Source: Oscillospiraceae bacterium NTUH-002-81 (GTDB lineage: Bacteria; Bacillota; Clostridia; Lachnospirales; Lachnospiraceae). From it: a stretch of DNA of 64,000 nt. Below, one piece after another: positions 52,740-62,781 of this stretch. The stretch is taken from assembly GCA_032620915.1 (NCBI GenBank), contig CP136052.1, forward strand, positions 2,146,501 through 2,210,500, in the 5' to 3' direction. The first letter of the stretch is position 1. The number at the start of each line of letters is the position of its first letter. The notes beneath the pieces were generated by a model, which saw only the letters and a program-made list of their open reading frames with translations, was not told the origin of the DNA and ran no database searches. Both the position numbers and the translations under genes were made by a program.

Positions 52740-54044
52740 TTACCGGATGTTTCCATCCTTATCAAAGCCCCAGTCTTCGGGTGCGGATAGCACTTCCACA
52801 TGCTCGTTCTGCTTTGCCTCTTCCAGCATGGCCTCGGAGATGTAGATTTCCTCCAGGTTCATGGTGTCCTGGATATGCACGATTCTCGGATGCTCTCTGT
52901 CAATGTAATTACAGGTGCGCAGTGCGATCTGGATACAGCTCTCATCACTGTGGGTGAACAGCGGAATCTTCGGGGTACACAGTACGGTGGAGGTAACCAC
53001 GTTGGGGTAGGTACAGTCTACATCGACTTTATCTACCGCACGCTTGGTGGTTACATCTGCCAGTCCCAGGCCATTGCAGTTGCCGTGGGTCTCTTCCGTC
53101 AGATCCAGCACGGCAATGTGCTGTACTTGGATATCCCCCTTCATATGGGGAACTGCGTAACGTCCGGTAATATTGGGATCCATACCGTCTCCACTGATGT
53201 CTTTGCCGATCTGATCCACTACAAGAACATCTATATTGTCAAAATAGATTTTGCCCAGACGTTCTTTGGTTCTCCGCAGGAAGTCAGGCTCTTTGTCCAG
53301 AATCTCTTCTACGAGCATGCTCTCGATGAGACAGGTCTGGTCAAAAGCGTTCTCGCCCAGTGCAAGTCCGGCCAGTACCTTCGTATTATCGAAAATCTTC
53401 TTGGCAATGATCGGAAGCATTTTACCAAGCTCATAGAAACCGTCCCTGTGTACGGCTTCTGCTCCCTTCTGCTTGCCCATACCGATGACTGCCATCTTAC
53501 ACACACCGCTCTCGTAAGGACCGCGGAATGCAGTGTGCGCCTTGACACGGCCGCACAGGATGATACCGTCTGCCTCATATGCATATTTGTCCACATAGAC
53601 CGGCTGTCCATTGTCCAGTCTGCCGATTTCCACGGTATCCATGGAAGACTTGATGGGGCAGCCCAGGAAATCTTCGGTTACACCATAGCCGGTGAGAATC
53701 TCCACCTGTCCTTCTGCGGTTGCACCGCCATGGCTTCCCATGGCCGGGAATACGAAGGGTTCTGCGCCACAATCTTTAACGAAATCAACGATTGCCTTTG
53801 TAATGATCGCAATATTTGCCACACCGCGGCTGCCGCAGGTGATGGCAATATGCATCCCCGGACGGATCCGCTCCCGCAGTTCCGGTCGATCCAGTTCCTT
53901 ATATACGATACCGGGAATCTCTTCCACTGTATAATGACTGTGGTCAAGCAGCTGTTTAATCTTTACCATTTTGGGAAGGGGCTGTGTGGCTGCCAGGCTG
54001 GATACCACATTTCCCTCTTTTTTTGTCTCTAAAGCCATGTTCAT
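52740..54044 (-). CDS. LarA-like nickel-pincer-dependent racemase/epimerase (DUF2088)
   Basis: A 434-residue protein related to lactate racemase LarA. Features are IAITCGSRGVANIAIITKAI, FVFPAMGSHGGATAEGQ, the lysine and histidine in GRVKAHTAFRGPYESGVC, and EAVHRDGFYELGKMLPIIA. In LarA the matching lysine region anchors the nickel-pincer nucleotide. Its substrate here is likely a sugar acid, as it sits between uxaA and the aldolase in a sugar-acid operon. No larB, larC or larE genes, needed to make the cofactor, are in the window. Confidence 0.78.
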   Translation of the reverse strand: MNMALETKKEGNVVSSLAATQPLPKMVKIKQLLDHSHYTVEEIPGIVYKELDRPELRERIRPGMHIAITCGSRGVANIAIITKAIVDFVKDCGAEPFVFPAMGSHGGATAEGQVEILTGYGVTEDFLGCPIKSSMDTVEIGRLDNGQPVYVDKYAYEADGIILCGRVKAHTAFRGPYESGVCKMAVIGMGKQKGAEAVHRDGFYELGKMLPIIAKKIFDNTKVLAGLALGENAFDQTCLIESMLVEEILDKEPDFLRRTKERLGKIYFDNIDVLVVDQIGKDISGDGMDPNITGRYAVPHMKGDIQVQHIAVLDLTEETHGNCNGLGLADVTTKRAVDKVDVDCTYPNVVTSTVLCTPKIPLFTHSDESCIQIALRTCNYIDREHPRIVHIQDTMNLEEIYISEAMLEEAKQNEHVEVLSAPEDWGFDKDGNIR

Positions 54045-54057
54045 CTCTCCTATCTGT

Positions 54058-55554
54058 CTATAAAATTACGCCGTTTTTAAAGATCATGATTTCCTTATAA
54101 CCGGATTTTTCACTCTTTGTCCGGGCTTTGCCGGAAGCCACGTCAATGACCAGCTTCCACAGCTCCTCCGATGCCTGATCGAAGGAATGCTCCTCCAGCA
54201 CGATGCCTGCATTAAAATCGATCCAGGCATTTTTTCTCTCATATAAGGAAGTGTTGGATGCCAGCTTAATGGTGGGAATGGCGGTTCCCAGCGGATTGCC
54301 ACGACCCGTTGTAAAGAGCAGAAGCTGCACCCCGGAAGCCAGCAGGTCTGTAATGGACACACTGTCATTGCCCGGTCCGGTCATCAGGTTCAGCCCCGGC
54401 TTCACACACTGCTCTCCAAACTCCAGGGTATCCGTCACAGTGGCATGGCCGCCCTTCTGGATACAGCCCAGAGACTTTTCTTCCAGCGTGGTGATGCCAC
54501 CCCGCTTGTTGCCCGGAGAAGGATTCTCGTAGATCGGCTGGTTATAGTCCATATAATACTGTTTAAAGCCATTGATCATGGCTACGACTTTTCCAAAGGT
54601 CTCTTCGGAATCTGCCCGGTTCATGAGCTGGGTCTCCGCACCAAACATCTCCGGCACCTCAGTCAGCACTGCGCTGCCGCCCAGATCTGTCACCTTCTCG
54701 GCAATGGTGCCGCACAGCGGATTGGCGGTAATACCGGAAAAAGCATCAGAACCGCCACACTTGAAACCGATTTTCAGTTTGCTCACCGGCAGTTCCTGAC
54801 GGACATCCTTCGCTGTCTCCTCTGCAATCTCACCTACCAGCTTCAGCGCTTCCTCCACCTCGTCTCCCTCTACGTTCTGGGTGATCAGACATTTGATCCG
54901 GCTCCTGTCATAGTCGCCCAGTACCGGAAGAAAATGATCGAAGTCATTATTCTCACAGCCCAGGCTCACCAGCAGTACGCCGCCGGCATTGGGATGACGG
55001 ACGATGGCGGACAATAGCTTCTGAGTCGTGTCAAAATCGTCCCCCAGCTGGGAGCAGCCCGCATTGTGAGGATACGCAAAAATACCGTCACACTTGTCTC
55101 CATAAAGAGCTCTTGCCTGCTCTGCAATGATGTTCACCGTGGTGTTGACACAGGATACCGTCGGGATGATCCAGATCTCATTGCGGATGGCTGCCCGACC
55201 GTCTGCACGCAGATAACCCATAAATGTATCAGGTAAAATACCGGTGCATTTCTGTCTGGGGGACACCGGCTCATAGGTATAGTCCAGTACACCCTCCAGA
55301 TTGGTCGCCATATTGTGACTGTGCAGCCAGCTGCCGGCCGGAACATCGGTGGTCGTATGTCCGATGGGACAGCCATACTTTACAACCATCTCTCCGGTTT
55401 TCCGGTCTTCCAGTGCCATTTTGTGGCCAAAAGGAATATCCCTGTCCACTGTGTATTCTTTTCCGTCCACTGTCACATGGCTGCCGGCCGGAACATCTTC
55501 CAGCGCCACAGCCACATTATCGTTCTGATGGATGCGAATAAATCTCTTATCCAA
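54058..55554 (-). CDS. uxaA: UxaA-family altronate/galactarate-type dehydratase
   Basis: A 498-residue hydro-lyase. The N-terminal SAF domain (residues 1-90) reads FIRIHQNDNVAVALEDVPAG. The main body has YLRADGRAAIRNEIWIIPTV, AYPHNAGCSQLGDDFDTTQK, LVSLGCENNDF, GFKCGGSDAFSGITANPLCG and TTGRGNPLGTAIPTIKLASN. The conserved cysteines are an iron site in this family. UxaA turns D-altronate into 2-keto-3-deoxygluconate; galactarate dehydratase is an alternative. It is 13 bases before the LarA-like gene. Confidence 0.9.
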   Translation of the reverse strand: MDKRFIRIHQNDNVAVALEDVPAGSHVTVDGKEYTVDRDIPFGHKMALEDRKTGEMVVKYGCPIGHTTTDVPAGSWLHSHNMATNLEGVLDYTYEPVSPRQKCTGILPDTFMGYLRADGRAAIRNEIWIIPTVSCVNTTVNIIAEQARALYGDKCDGIFAYPHNAGCSQLGDDFDTTQKLLSAIVRHPNAGGVLLVSLGCENNDFDHFLPVLGDYDRSRIKCLITQNVEGDEVEEALKLVGEIAEETAKDVRQELPVSKLKIGFKCGGSDAFSGITANPLCGTIAEKVTDLGGSAVLTEVPEMFGAETQLMNRADSEETFGKVVAMINGFKQYYMDYNQPIYENPSPGNKRGGITTLEEKSLGCIQKGGHATVTDTLEFGEQCVKPGLNLMTGPGNDSVSITDLLASGVQLLLFTTGRGNPLGTAIPTIKLASNTSLYERKNAWIDFNAGIVLEEHSFDQASEELWKLVIDVASGKARTKSEKSGYKEIMIFKNGVIL

Positions 55555-55575
55555 AGTTATCGATCCTCCTGCCTC

Positions 55576-56724
55576 TTACCACTCTGCCACAGACCCGTCT
55601 TTATGCCGCCATACCGGATTCTTCCAGCTGTGCGGATGCTGATTCTCCTCCAGCACCAGTTCCTTGTTGACTGTCACACCAAGCCCCGGCTTCTTCGGCA
55701 GATCCACATGGCCGTCCACGAAAGCCAGATCCTCCGGATTCAGGATGTAATCCAGCGGTCCGTGATACTCGTTGTAGTGAATGCCCATGCTCTGCTCCTG
55801 GATGAATGCATTGTAGCTCACAGCATCTACCTGCAGGCAGGATACCAGAGCGATCGGTCCCAGCGGACAATGCGGAGCCAGTGCCACATCATAAGCCTCT
55901 GCCATGGCCGCAATCTTGCGCACCTCCGTGATACCGCCTGCATGAGACAGATCCGGCTGAATAATCGATACGCCGCCGGCCTCCAGAAGACGGCGGAAAT
56001 CATATTTGGAGAACAGACGCTCACCGGTTGCGATGGGAATGTTGCAGCTGTGGGCAATCTCCTTGAATTCGTCCATATGCTCACACAGCACAGGCTCCTC
56101 AATGAACATGGGTTCAAACTCTTCCAGCTTTTTGGCCAGGATCTTTGCCATCGGTTTGTGTACACGGCCATGGAAATCCACTGCAATGCCAAAGTTCCTG
56201 CCACAGGCTTCCCGGATGGAAGCCACACGCTCCAGTACCTCGTCCAGCTTCTCATAGCTGTCCACGATCTGCAGTTCCTCAGTGGCATTCATTTTGATAG
56301 CCGTAAATCCGGCATCCTGTTTTTCTTTTGCAGCCCGCGCCACATCACTGGGGCGGTCTCCGCCGATCCAGGAGTACACGCGCATCTTATCCCGCAGATT
56401 GCCGCCCAGCAGATCATAAACCGGTGCGTTATAATATTTCCCCTTAATGTCCCACAGTGCCTGATCAATGCCGGCGATGGCGCTCATAAGGATCGGGCCG
56501 CCGCGGTAGAAGCCTGCCCGGTAAAGAACCGTCCAGATATCCTCGATCCGCATGGGATCTGCGCCGATAAGGTACGGCTTCATTTCCTCTACACAGGCCT
56601 GTACCGTCGCTGCTTTTCCTTCAATTACCGGCTCGCCCCAGCCGGTGATCCCCTCGTCGGTCTCGATCTCCACAAAGCCCCAGCGAGGTCTTACAAGGTA
56701 CGTGTTCACATTCGTAATCTTCAT
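55576..56724 (-). CDS. dgoD: D-galactonate dehydratase (enolase superfamily)
   Basis: A 382-residue member of the mandelate-racemase group of the enolase superfamily, the same length as E. coli DgoD. Strongly conserved stretches are [40 protein letters not shown] and [20 protein letters not shown]. Metal-site and general-base residues are in [35 protein letters not shown] and [12 protein letters not shown]. The C-terminus ends [14 protein letters not shown], as in DgoD. It makes 2-keto-3-deoxygalactonate, the substrate of DgoK. Confidence 0.93.
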   Translation of the reverse strand: MKITNVNTYLVRPRWGFVEIETDEGITGWGEPVIEGKAATVQACVEEMKPYLIGADPMRIEDIWTVLYRAGFYRGGPILMSAIAGIDQALWDIKGKYYNAPVYDLLGGNLRDKMRVYSWIGGDRPSDVARAAKEKQDAGFTAIKMNATEELQIVDSYEKLDEVLERVASIREACGRNFGIAVDFHGRVHKPMAKILAKKLEEFEPMFIEEPVLCEHMDEFKEIAHSCNIPIATGERLFSKYDFRRLLEAGGVSIIQPDLSHAGGITEVRKIAAMAEAYDVALAPHCPLGPIALVSCLQVDAVSYNAFIQEQSMGIHYNEYHGPLDYILNPEDLAFVDGHVDLPKKPGLGVTVNKELVLEENQHPHSWKNPVWRHKDGSVAEW

Positions 56725-56776
56725 TTTCTCTTCCCCTTTTATTTTTTTATATCTATGGTTATTGCAAGTAAAAGCA

Positions 56777-57691
56777 TCATATCTGTACGATCATGATCCA
56801 AAGTGGCAGCGTGATCACCATGGCCACCAGCGTCTGCACCATGGCCTTCGCCGCATAATCCGGTTCACAGTGGAAATCCGTTGCCACGATACTGGTCATC
56901 GTCCCTGTCGGAAGCGCCGATATGATCGTACAGGCATTCAGCAGCAGACCGGTAAATCCCAGTATCCGCATGAAACCATATACAATGGCCGGTACGAGGA
57001 TCATCCGGATAAAAGTGATGATATACAGCTGTTTGTTCTTTACAATATCCAGCAGATCTGCATCCGCCAGATTACAACCGGTGATCAGCATGGACAGTGG
57101 AAAGGTCATGGAACCGATAGCCGTAAATGTGCCTGCAAAAGGCTCCGGGATCTTAACCTGTGCAAAATACATGACAATGGCCAGCACAGAACAGATGGCC
57201 ACTTTATTCGTAAAAATGGACTTGATGTTCATCTTCCCGGTGCCGTCCAGATAAGCAAATCCCCAGGTATAAAAAAGGATGTTATACACCATGCTGTACA
57301 TGATGGCACACAGAAGCCCCACATCACCAAACAGCTCCTGACAGATCGGATATCCCATAAACGTCACGTTGCAGAACATGGCAGACATGACGAAAATCCG
57401 CTGCCGTTCTCCGGGCAGTCCCAGCCTCTTTGCCAGAATTGCCGCCAACGGGATCCCGACCGCATAGGTTACAATTGCCACGATTCCCGTGATACCGATG
57501 GCACGGGCCGCATCCAGTGAAAATGTATTCTGTGAGGACATGATGATCATGAAAAAGACAACAATTTTCATCAGAACAGTGGTCATACTCTTCTGATCCT
57601 GGCTGCTTAAAACACCTTTTTTCTTCATAACAAATCCCACAGCCAGCAAAAATACGATCTTGAAAATCAACCCAAATACAATCGCGATCAT
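56777..57691 (-). CDS. AEC (auxin efflux carrier) family transporter
   Basis: A 304-residue membrane protein with about ten helices in two repeats: [20 protein letters not shown] at the start, [20 protein letters not shown], a central [20 protein letters not shown] (conserved cross-over motif) and [23 protein letters not shown] proteins export or exchange organic acids. The start at 57691 has GGAGGGG 14 bases upstream, which is long. It lies between the TRAP and dehydratase genes, so it probably handles a pathway acid. Confidence 0.87.
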   Translation of the reverse strand: MIAIVFGLIFKIVFLLAVGFVMKKKGVLSSQDQKSMTTVLMKIVVFFMIIMSSQNTFSLDAARAIGITGIVAIVTYAVGIPLAAILAKRLGLPGERQRIFVMSAMFCNVTFMGYPICQELFGDVGLLCAIMYSMVYNILFYTWGFAYLDGTGKMNIKSIFTNKVAICSVLAIVMYFAQVKIPEPFAGTFTAIGSMTFPLSMLITGCNLADADLLDIVKNKQLYIITFIRMILVPAIVYGFMRILGFTGLLLNACTIISALPTGTMTSIVATDFHCEPDYAAKAMVQTLVAMVITLPLWIMIVQI

Positions 57692-57766
57692 AGTTTCATA
57701 CCGTTCCCCTCCAACGTCATTTGGAAAAAGCTGCCGTGTTGCCACAGCAGCTTTTTGATCTTGAAT

Positions 57767-59053
57767 TTATAACATGCCCGACAGACGCGGAAGGAACTCG
57801 GAAATCGCCGGAATGAATGTGATTGCCAGCAGGCATACGATCATTGCAATGATGAACCGTATAATACCCTGGCACACGACTTCCAGCTTCACATCTCCGA
57901 TTCGTGCTGCCACAAACAAATTGATACCCAACGGAGGTGTGATGAATCCAATTGCAAGGTTCACAACCATGATAATACCGAAATGGATCGGACTCAGTCC
58001 CAGTGATGTTGCCACCGGCAGAAGGATGGGAGAAAGCACCATCATGGCCGGTGTGGTGTCCATGAAGCAGCCTACGATCAGCAACAGGATGTTGATCAGG
58101 ATCAGGATGACCACCTTATTGGTAGAGAAATTCAGGATCGCCTGTGTGATCATAGCAGGGATCTGCTGAATAGTCAGTACACGGGTGAACGCGGTTGCAC
58201 ATCCGATGATGACCATCGTTGTTCCGTTGGTGGAGCAGGCAGCGGCAATGGTCTTATAGATGTTGCCGAAGTTCAGCTCTCTGAAAATGAATACACCGCA
58301 AATGAAAGCGTATACTGCAGCGACAGCAGCAGCTTCCGTAGGTGTGAAAATACCGCCGTAGATACCGCCCAAGATGATAACAGGCTCGATCAGGGCAAAC
58401 TTGGAATCCCAAACGACTTTCATCTTCTCTTTGAAGGTGTATTTGCGGTCATCACCCTTCCATCCCTGTTTCTTGCAGTAGAAGTAGCAAACCAGGCAAA
58501 GTACAATACCAATCAGAATACCAGGTGCAAATCCTGCCAGGAACATGGCAGAAATAGAAGTACTGGTGGATACACCGTAGATAACCATCGGGATACTCGG
58601 CGGGATAATAACACCGATACAGCCCGCACATGCCACACACGCCAGAGAAAAGCTCTTACTGTATCCCTTCTCCAGCATAGAAGGAATAACCATGGTTCCG
58701 ACTGCTGCAACGGTTGCCGGGCCGGAACCGGATACAGCTGCAAAGAACATACAAACAACAACGGTTACAATGGCAAGTCCGCCGGTGATTCTTCCGAAGA
58801 AGGCACTGCAAACATTTAAAATTCTCTTGGAAACACCGCCGGCAGCCATGAGCTCACCGGCCAGAATGAACAGAGGGATTGCCATGATTGGGAAAGAATC
58901 CGATCCGGAAATCAGCTGCTGAACAATAAAGGAATCTGAAAGTCTCGGATTGAGCAATACAGATGTCCAGGAAGAAAGTCCGATCGCAATACCTACAGGT
59001 ACGTTCAGGACAAGGAATACTATCAAGCTAACAAATAATACTGTTGTAATCAT
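57767..59053 (-). CDS. dctM: TRAP transporter large permease (DctM)
   Basis: A 428-residue large membrane subunit with about 12 helices. It begins TTVLFVSLIVFLVLNVPVGI. Family motifs include SDSFPIMAIPLFILAGELMA, SGSGPATVAAVGTMVIPSML, GVIIPPSIPMVIYGV, DTTPAMMVLSPILLPVA and FITPPLGINLFVAARI. It drives sodium-coupled uptake together with DctQ and DctP. It overlaps dctQ by four bases. Confidence 0.94.
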   Translation of the reverse strand: MITTVLFVSLIVFLVLNVPVGIAIGLSSWTSVLLNPRLSDSFIVQQLISGSDSFPIMAIPLFILAGELMAAGGVSKRILNVCSAFFGRITGGLAIVTVVVCMFFAAVSGSGPATVAAVGTMVIPSMLEKGYSKSFSLACVACAGCIGVIIPPSIPMVIYGVSTSTSISAMFLAGFAPGILIGIVLCLVCYFYCKKQGWKGDDRKYTFKEKMKVVWDSKFALIEPVIILGGIYGGIFTPTEAAAVAAVYAFICGVFIFRELNFGNIYKTIAAACSTNGTTMVIIGCATAFTRVLTIQQIPAMITQAILNFSTNKVVILILINILLLIVGCFMDTTPAMMVLSPILLPVATSLGLSPIHFGIIMVVNLAIGFITPPLGINLFVAARIGDVKLEVVCQGIIRFIIAMIVCLLAITFIPAISEFLPRLSGML

Positions 59054-59547
59054 CCGTCATACTCCTCTCCGTTTTTGATACATTTGATTCTGTAGATGAT
59101 GGTCTGTACCTCGCGGAATGCAGCAAGACCAAAACCTACCACTGTAGCAGAATATACATACTGGAACGGAATCCCCAGTGCAGAAGAAGCCTTTCCGACT
59201 GCTGCCTGAGCCACACAGTAGTTAAATCCGGTTACCACAATATAGAGTGCAAATAAGAAGAAGAAAATATCACCGATAATTACCACATATTTCTGGGTCT
59301 TCTTCGGGAACAGATGCAGTGCCGCATCAATTTTGATATGCTTTCTCAGCTTACATCCATAGCTGATGCCAAGATAGATCAGCCAGATGAACACATATCT
59401 TGCCAGTTCCTCAGACCAGCTTAAAGAGTTATGGAACACATATCTCATAACAACCTGTATAAATACAAGAATCGTCATGACACTCATCAGGATAACACAC
59501 AGAAACACTTCCAGATTGTCATCCAGCCATTTCAATGCTTTTTTCAA
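59050..59547 (-). CDS. dctQ: TRAP transporter small permease (DctQ)
   Basis: A 165-residue small subunit with four helices. LDDNLEVFLCVILMSVMTIL, then VVMRYVFHNSLSWSEELARY and VFIWLIYLGISYGCKLRKHI are the DctQ hallmark. The TTG at 59547 (coding LKKALKWLDDNLE) has GGAGG eight bases before it; longer in-frame starts lack this. It partners DctM and the binding protein at 59692-60789. Confidence 0.9.
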   Translation of the reverse strand: MKKALKWLDDNLEVFLCVILMSVMTILVFIQVVMRYVFHNSLSWSEELARYVFIWLIYLGISYGCKLRKHIKIDAALHLFPKKTQKYVVIIGDIFFFLFALYIVVTGFNYCVAQAAVGKASSALGIPFQYVYSATVVGFGLAAFREVQTIIYRIKCIKNGEEYDG

Positions 59548-59691
59548 CTTTGTAACCTCCTTATACCCGTCGAAAAATACGCCCCCCGAGAAAGTCCGAC
59601 GGTCTTGCATGATCCGGGCCGCCACACAGCAGTTCCCCATTATGCGGCGGCCCGTATTTTCACAGATTATGAAACTAAAAACGCTTTACAA

Positions 59692-60789
59692 TTACTTTCT
59701 GTAAGCCTCAAGTTCCTCAACCATCTTGTCAGCCAGATCCGGGTTGTCCATCTGCTCTTTTGCCAGAGACAGGCCATCACCGCTATCTGCGGCAGCCTTG
59801 AACTCAAGCTTTGCAGCCTCATCAAGAGTGGTTACTGTACAACCTGCAGCTTCCATTGTCTCAATGGACTCTTCCTCATATTTATTGGACTGCTCATACT
59901 GGTATGTAGTTGCCTCTGCCATAGCCTTTTCAATTGCAGCCTGCTGATCAGCACTCAGGGAGTTGTATTTGTCAGCATTCATCACTACATAGTAAGGAGT
60001 ATAAACATGCTCTGTCAGTGTACAGTACTTCTCAACTTCCTCGAAGCCGTTACCGGTGATGATACCCAGCGGGTTCTCCTCACCATCTACAGTACCCTGC
60101 TGCATAGCAGTGTATAACTCGGAGAATGCCATGGGAGTCGGGTTAGCACCCATTGCCTTCCAAGCTGCCAGGTGGATGGAGTTCTCCATGGTTCTCAGCT
60201 TCAGGCCCTTCAGGTCTGCCACAGTATTTACCGGTGTGTTGTTGGTCGTTACGTTACGGAAGCCGTTCTCCCACATTGCCAGGCCTTTCAGACCGAACTG
60301 ATCGAAGCCTTCCAGGATCTTCTGTCCGGCTTCTCCGCCGAATCCCACATCATATACTTCCTGTTTGCTCAGGAACATGTAGTACACATCATACAGATAC
60401 AGGTCATGGTAGCTTGCTGCCACAGAAGAAGTGGAGCCGATAGAGATATCGCACTCACCGTTCTGGGTCATCTCGAATCTCTGCTCATCGTTGCCGAGCT
60501 GGTTATCCGGGAAGTCAGCGATGGTGATTGTTCCGTTGGAATACTCATTCACTTTCTCACCGAAGTAGGTAACTGCATCCTTCGCACTGGAAGATGTTAC
60601 ACCGCCGACAACGAGTTCAACCGCCTCGCCGTCTCCTGTTGCTGCGCTGCTGTCTGCGCTGTCTGCCTTGTCTGCCTTGTCCTCTGTTGCTGCGCTGGAA
60701 TCTGCTGCCTTGTCAGAAGATCCGCCGCAGGCGGTCATGGATGCAACCATGGCTGCTGCCATCAATACTGCTAATGCTTTCTTTTTCAT
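59692..60789 (-). CDS. dctP: TRAP transporter substrate-binding lipoprotein (DctP)
   Basis: A 365-residue binding protein. MKKKALAVLMAAAMVASMTA leads to a lipobox cysteine at residue 21 (TAC-GGSS), then a low-complexity Asp/Ala/Lys/Ser linker to about residue 55. The DctP domain has YFGEKVNEYSNGTITIADFP, GLKLRTMENSIHLAAWKAMG, ANPTPMAFSELYTAMQQGTV and DGEENPLGIITGNGFEEVEK. The arginine in LKLRTM binds the substrate carboxylate. A sugar acid is the likely ligand given the operon. Confidence 0.94.
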   Translation of the reverse strand: MKKKALAVLMAAAMVASMTACGGSSDKAADSSAATEDKADKADSADSSAATGDGEAVELVVGGVTSSSAKDAVTYFGEKVNEYSNGTITIADFPDNQLGNDEQRFEMTQNGECDISIGSTSSVAASYHDLYLYDVYYMFLSKQEVYDVGFGGEAGQKILEGFDQFGLKGLAMWENGFRNVTTNNTPVNTVADLKGLKLRTMENSIHLAAWKAMGANPTPMAFSELYTAMQQGTVDGEENPLGIITGNGFEEVEKYCTLTEHVYTPYYVVMNADKYNSLSADQQAAIEKAMAEATTYQYEQSNKYEEESIETMEAAGCTVTTLDEAAKLEFKAAADSGDGLSLAKEQMDNPDLADKMVEELEAYRK

Positions 60790-60819
60790 AAGAGTTATCT
60801 CTCCCTCCTGATTTTTTCC

Positions 60820-60871
60820 GGTACATTACATGTACCTTTATCATTATATAACAAATCGACTTCTTCGTCAA
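60820..60871 (-). promoter_or_regulatory. TRAP operon promoter with palindromic operator
   Basis: TTGACG (60866-60871) and TATAAT (60843-60848), read on the minus strand, are 17 bases apart. A perfect palindrome, GGTACAT-TAC-ATGTACC (60820-60836), starts at the predicted first base of the transcript. The position fits a repressor site. The dctP ribosome-binding site GGAGGG follows. Confidence 0.65.
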
Positions 60872-60925
60872 TAATGACCATTATTTTTCGGTTACTTTCC
60901 TGTCTTTTAGTTATTTTTACTTATT

Positions 60926-61687
60926 TTATTTGCCCAGATAGCCGCCATCGCAAGGAATGCAGGCACCTGCCATATAATCGGATGCATCGGAAGCCAGGAA
61001 AATGGTCAGGCCCTTCAGGTCATCTGCCGTTCCCCATCTGTGTGCAGGAATACGGGCCAGAATATCCTTATTTCTGTTCGGGTCATTGATCAGAGCGGTG
61101 TTCAGCTCGGTAGCCATATAGCCCGGAGCGATGGCATTCACATTGATACCCTTCTCTGTCCACTCGTTGGAAAGCGCCTTGGTCAGCTGGGCCACGCCGC
61201 CCTTGCTGGCTGCATAAGCAGGCACTGTCCATCCGCCGAAATAGCTGAGCATGGATGCCACATTGATAATCTTTCCTTTGGAGTTCTGTGCGATCATCTG
61301 GTTTGCTGCCAGCTGGCACATCTCAAAGGTAGCAGTCAGGTTTACTTCAATCACATCGTCCCAGTCGCTGAGCGGGAACTCGGTGCAGAAATGCCTTCTC
61401 TGTACGCCTGCGCAGTTTACAAGAATGTCCAGATGTCCGCCAAGTGCCTCTACACATGCTGCGAATCCACTCTTCACTTCTTCACGGTTGCCCAGATCGA
61501 TCTTCACACCCTTGCAGGAAAATCCTTTACCGGCAAATGCAGCTGCCACTTCCTGTACTTTGTCGCTGGAACCCACGATCACAACCTCAGCGCCGGCCTC
61601 CATCAGGCCTTCTGCCATACCATAGCCCAGACCTCTTGTTCCGCCTGTGACGATGGCTTTTCTTCCGGTCAAATCAAAAAGCTTCAT
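60926..61687 (-). CDS. SDR-family oxidoreductase (gluconate 5-dehydrogenase/KduD-like)
   Basis: A 253-residue short-chain dehydrogenase. The nucleotide motif is KAIVTGGTRGLGYGMAEGLM, the NAG motif is ILVNCAGVQRR, and the catalytic triad lies in NVASMLSYFGGWTVPAYAAS with tyrosine and lysine in YAASKGGVAQLTKAL. The C-terminal DGGYLGK is usual. The layout fits 2-deoxy-D-gluconate 3-dehydrogenase or gluconate 5-dehydrogenase. It lies upstream of the TRAP operon, with an 80-base gap from the alcohol dehydrogenase gene that holds a GGATTGT/ACAATCC hairpin. Confidence 0.87.
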   Translation of the reverse strand: MKLFDLTGRKAIVTGGTRGLGYGMAEGLMEAGAEVVIVGSSDKVQEVAAAFAGKGFSCKGVKIDLGNREEVKSGFAACVEALGGHLDILVNCAGVQRRHFCTEFPLSDWDDVIEVNLTATFEMCQLAANQMIAQNSKGKIINVASMLSYFGGWTVPAYAASKGGVAQLTKALSNEWTEKGINVNAIAPGYMATELNTALINDPNRNKDILARIPAHRWGTADDLKGLTIFLASDASDYMAGACIPCDGGYLGK

Positions 61688-61767
61688 TGTTCATTCTCCT
61701 TCTATATATTATATATGATACCCACGGATTGTTCCGAGCTTCGCACTCTCACAATCCTACGCATTAC

Positions 61768-62781
61768 TTACTTCGTACAGTCAACAACAACCTTACAGGT
61801 GCCGCAGTCAGGATCCGCAATCATATCAAACACCTTCGGAGACTCGCTTAACGGAACCACATGTGAAACCACCTTCTCCAGCTGCTCCTGGATATCCTCG
61901 GTAAAGCGGATTGCCTGCCCGAATTCTTCCTGTGTATATACACGGGTACCGATCAGCAACTGTTCTTTGAAGTTCAGCTGTCTCAAATCCACCTCATGCG
62001 GTTTCTTATGAACAGCAGTCATACAGATTCTTCCTCTTACTCTGGTGATCTCTGTCATCTCGATGGCTGCGGACGGAGATCCGCTGCACTCGAACAGGAC
62101 ATCACATCCCTCACCGTCAGTTCCTTCCAGAACGATATCCTTCAGGCTCTCCTTGTTCGGGTTGACCGGAATCATTCCAAGCTCTTTGGCCAGTGCCAGA
62201 CGTTTCTCAAAAATATCGGAAATATATACCTTCTCAGCGCCGCAGGCCAGAAGTGCAATACCGGTCAGGATGCCAATGGGGCCTGCACCGATGACAACTG
62301 CAGTCTCTCTTGCCTGGAAATCTACCATATGAAGTGCATGTACGATAACTGCCAGCGGCTCTACGGTAACAGCAGCCTTATCACTGACACCTTCAGGAAC
62401 CTTGAACATTACATCTTCCTTCACATACATGGTCTCGCACATACCGCCGTCTGTATCAATACCGATCAGTCCCAGGGTGTTGCAGACATGCTTATTGCCT
62501 TCCCGGCATGCACGGCAGTGTCCGCAGCTCAGAAGCGGGTAAGTAACCACACGGTCACCCTTCTTGAATTTCTTTCCATCCTCTTCCACAACGCCAAGGA
62601 ACTCATGGCCGAAAATCAGCGGAGCCTTTGCTCTCGGATGAGTACCAAGGAAAATGCCGATGTCAGAACCACAGACACCGCAGTACTTTACTGCGATCTT
62701 CACTGCTCCTTCTACCGCTTGCGGCTCTGCCACCTCACGAACTTCTGCCTGTTTCGGCCCTGCGTAGATTAATGCTTTCAT
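61768..62781 (-). CDS. Zinc-dependent medium-chain alcohol/sugar-acid dehydrogenase
   Basis: A 337-residue medium-chain dehydrogenase. Catalytic zinc residues are in KYCGVCGSDIGIFLGTH and LIFGHEFLGVVEEDG; structural zinc cysteines are in SCGHCRACREGNKHVCNTLG. The coenzyme domain has AVVIGAGPIGILTGIALLAC and VYISDIFEKRLALAKELGM, the Asp favouring NAD. Relatives include L-galactonate, L-idonate and sorbitol dehydrogenases. Its gene is the first of the visible sugar-acid genes. The 291 bases upstream hold no gene, only AT-rich likely promoter sequence and a terminator. Confidence 0.88.
   Translation of the reverse strand: MKALIYAGPKQAEVREVAEPQAVEGAVKIAVKYCGVCGSDIGIFLGTHPRAKAPLIFGHEFLGVVEEDGKKFKKGDRVVTYPLLSCGHCRACREGNKHVCNTLGLIGIDTDGGMCETMYVKEDVMFKVPEGVSDKAAVTVEPLAVIVHALHMVDFQARETAVVIGAGPIGILTGIALLACGAEKVYISDIFEKRLALAKELGMIPVNPNKESLKDIVLEGTDGEGCDVLFECSGSPSAAIEMTEITRVRGRICMTAVHKKPHEVDLRQLNFKEQLLIGTRVYTQEEFGQAIRFTEDIQEQLEKVVSHVVPLSESPKVFDMIADPDCGTCKVVVDCTK

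Noticed and set aside
55315..56796. A 493-codon open frame opposite dgoD; similar long frames lie opposite uxaA/LarA-like, pheT and the hydrogenase-like gene.
   Set aside because: All are mirror frames of strongly supported genes, rich in His, Arg and Gln, with no recognisable domain.
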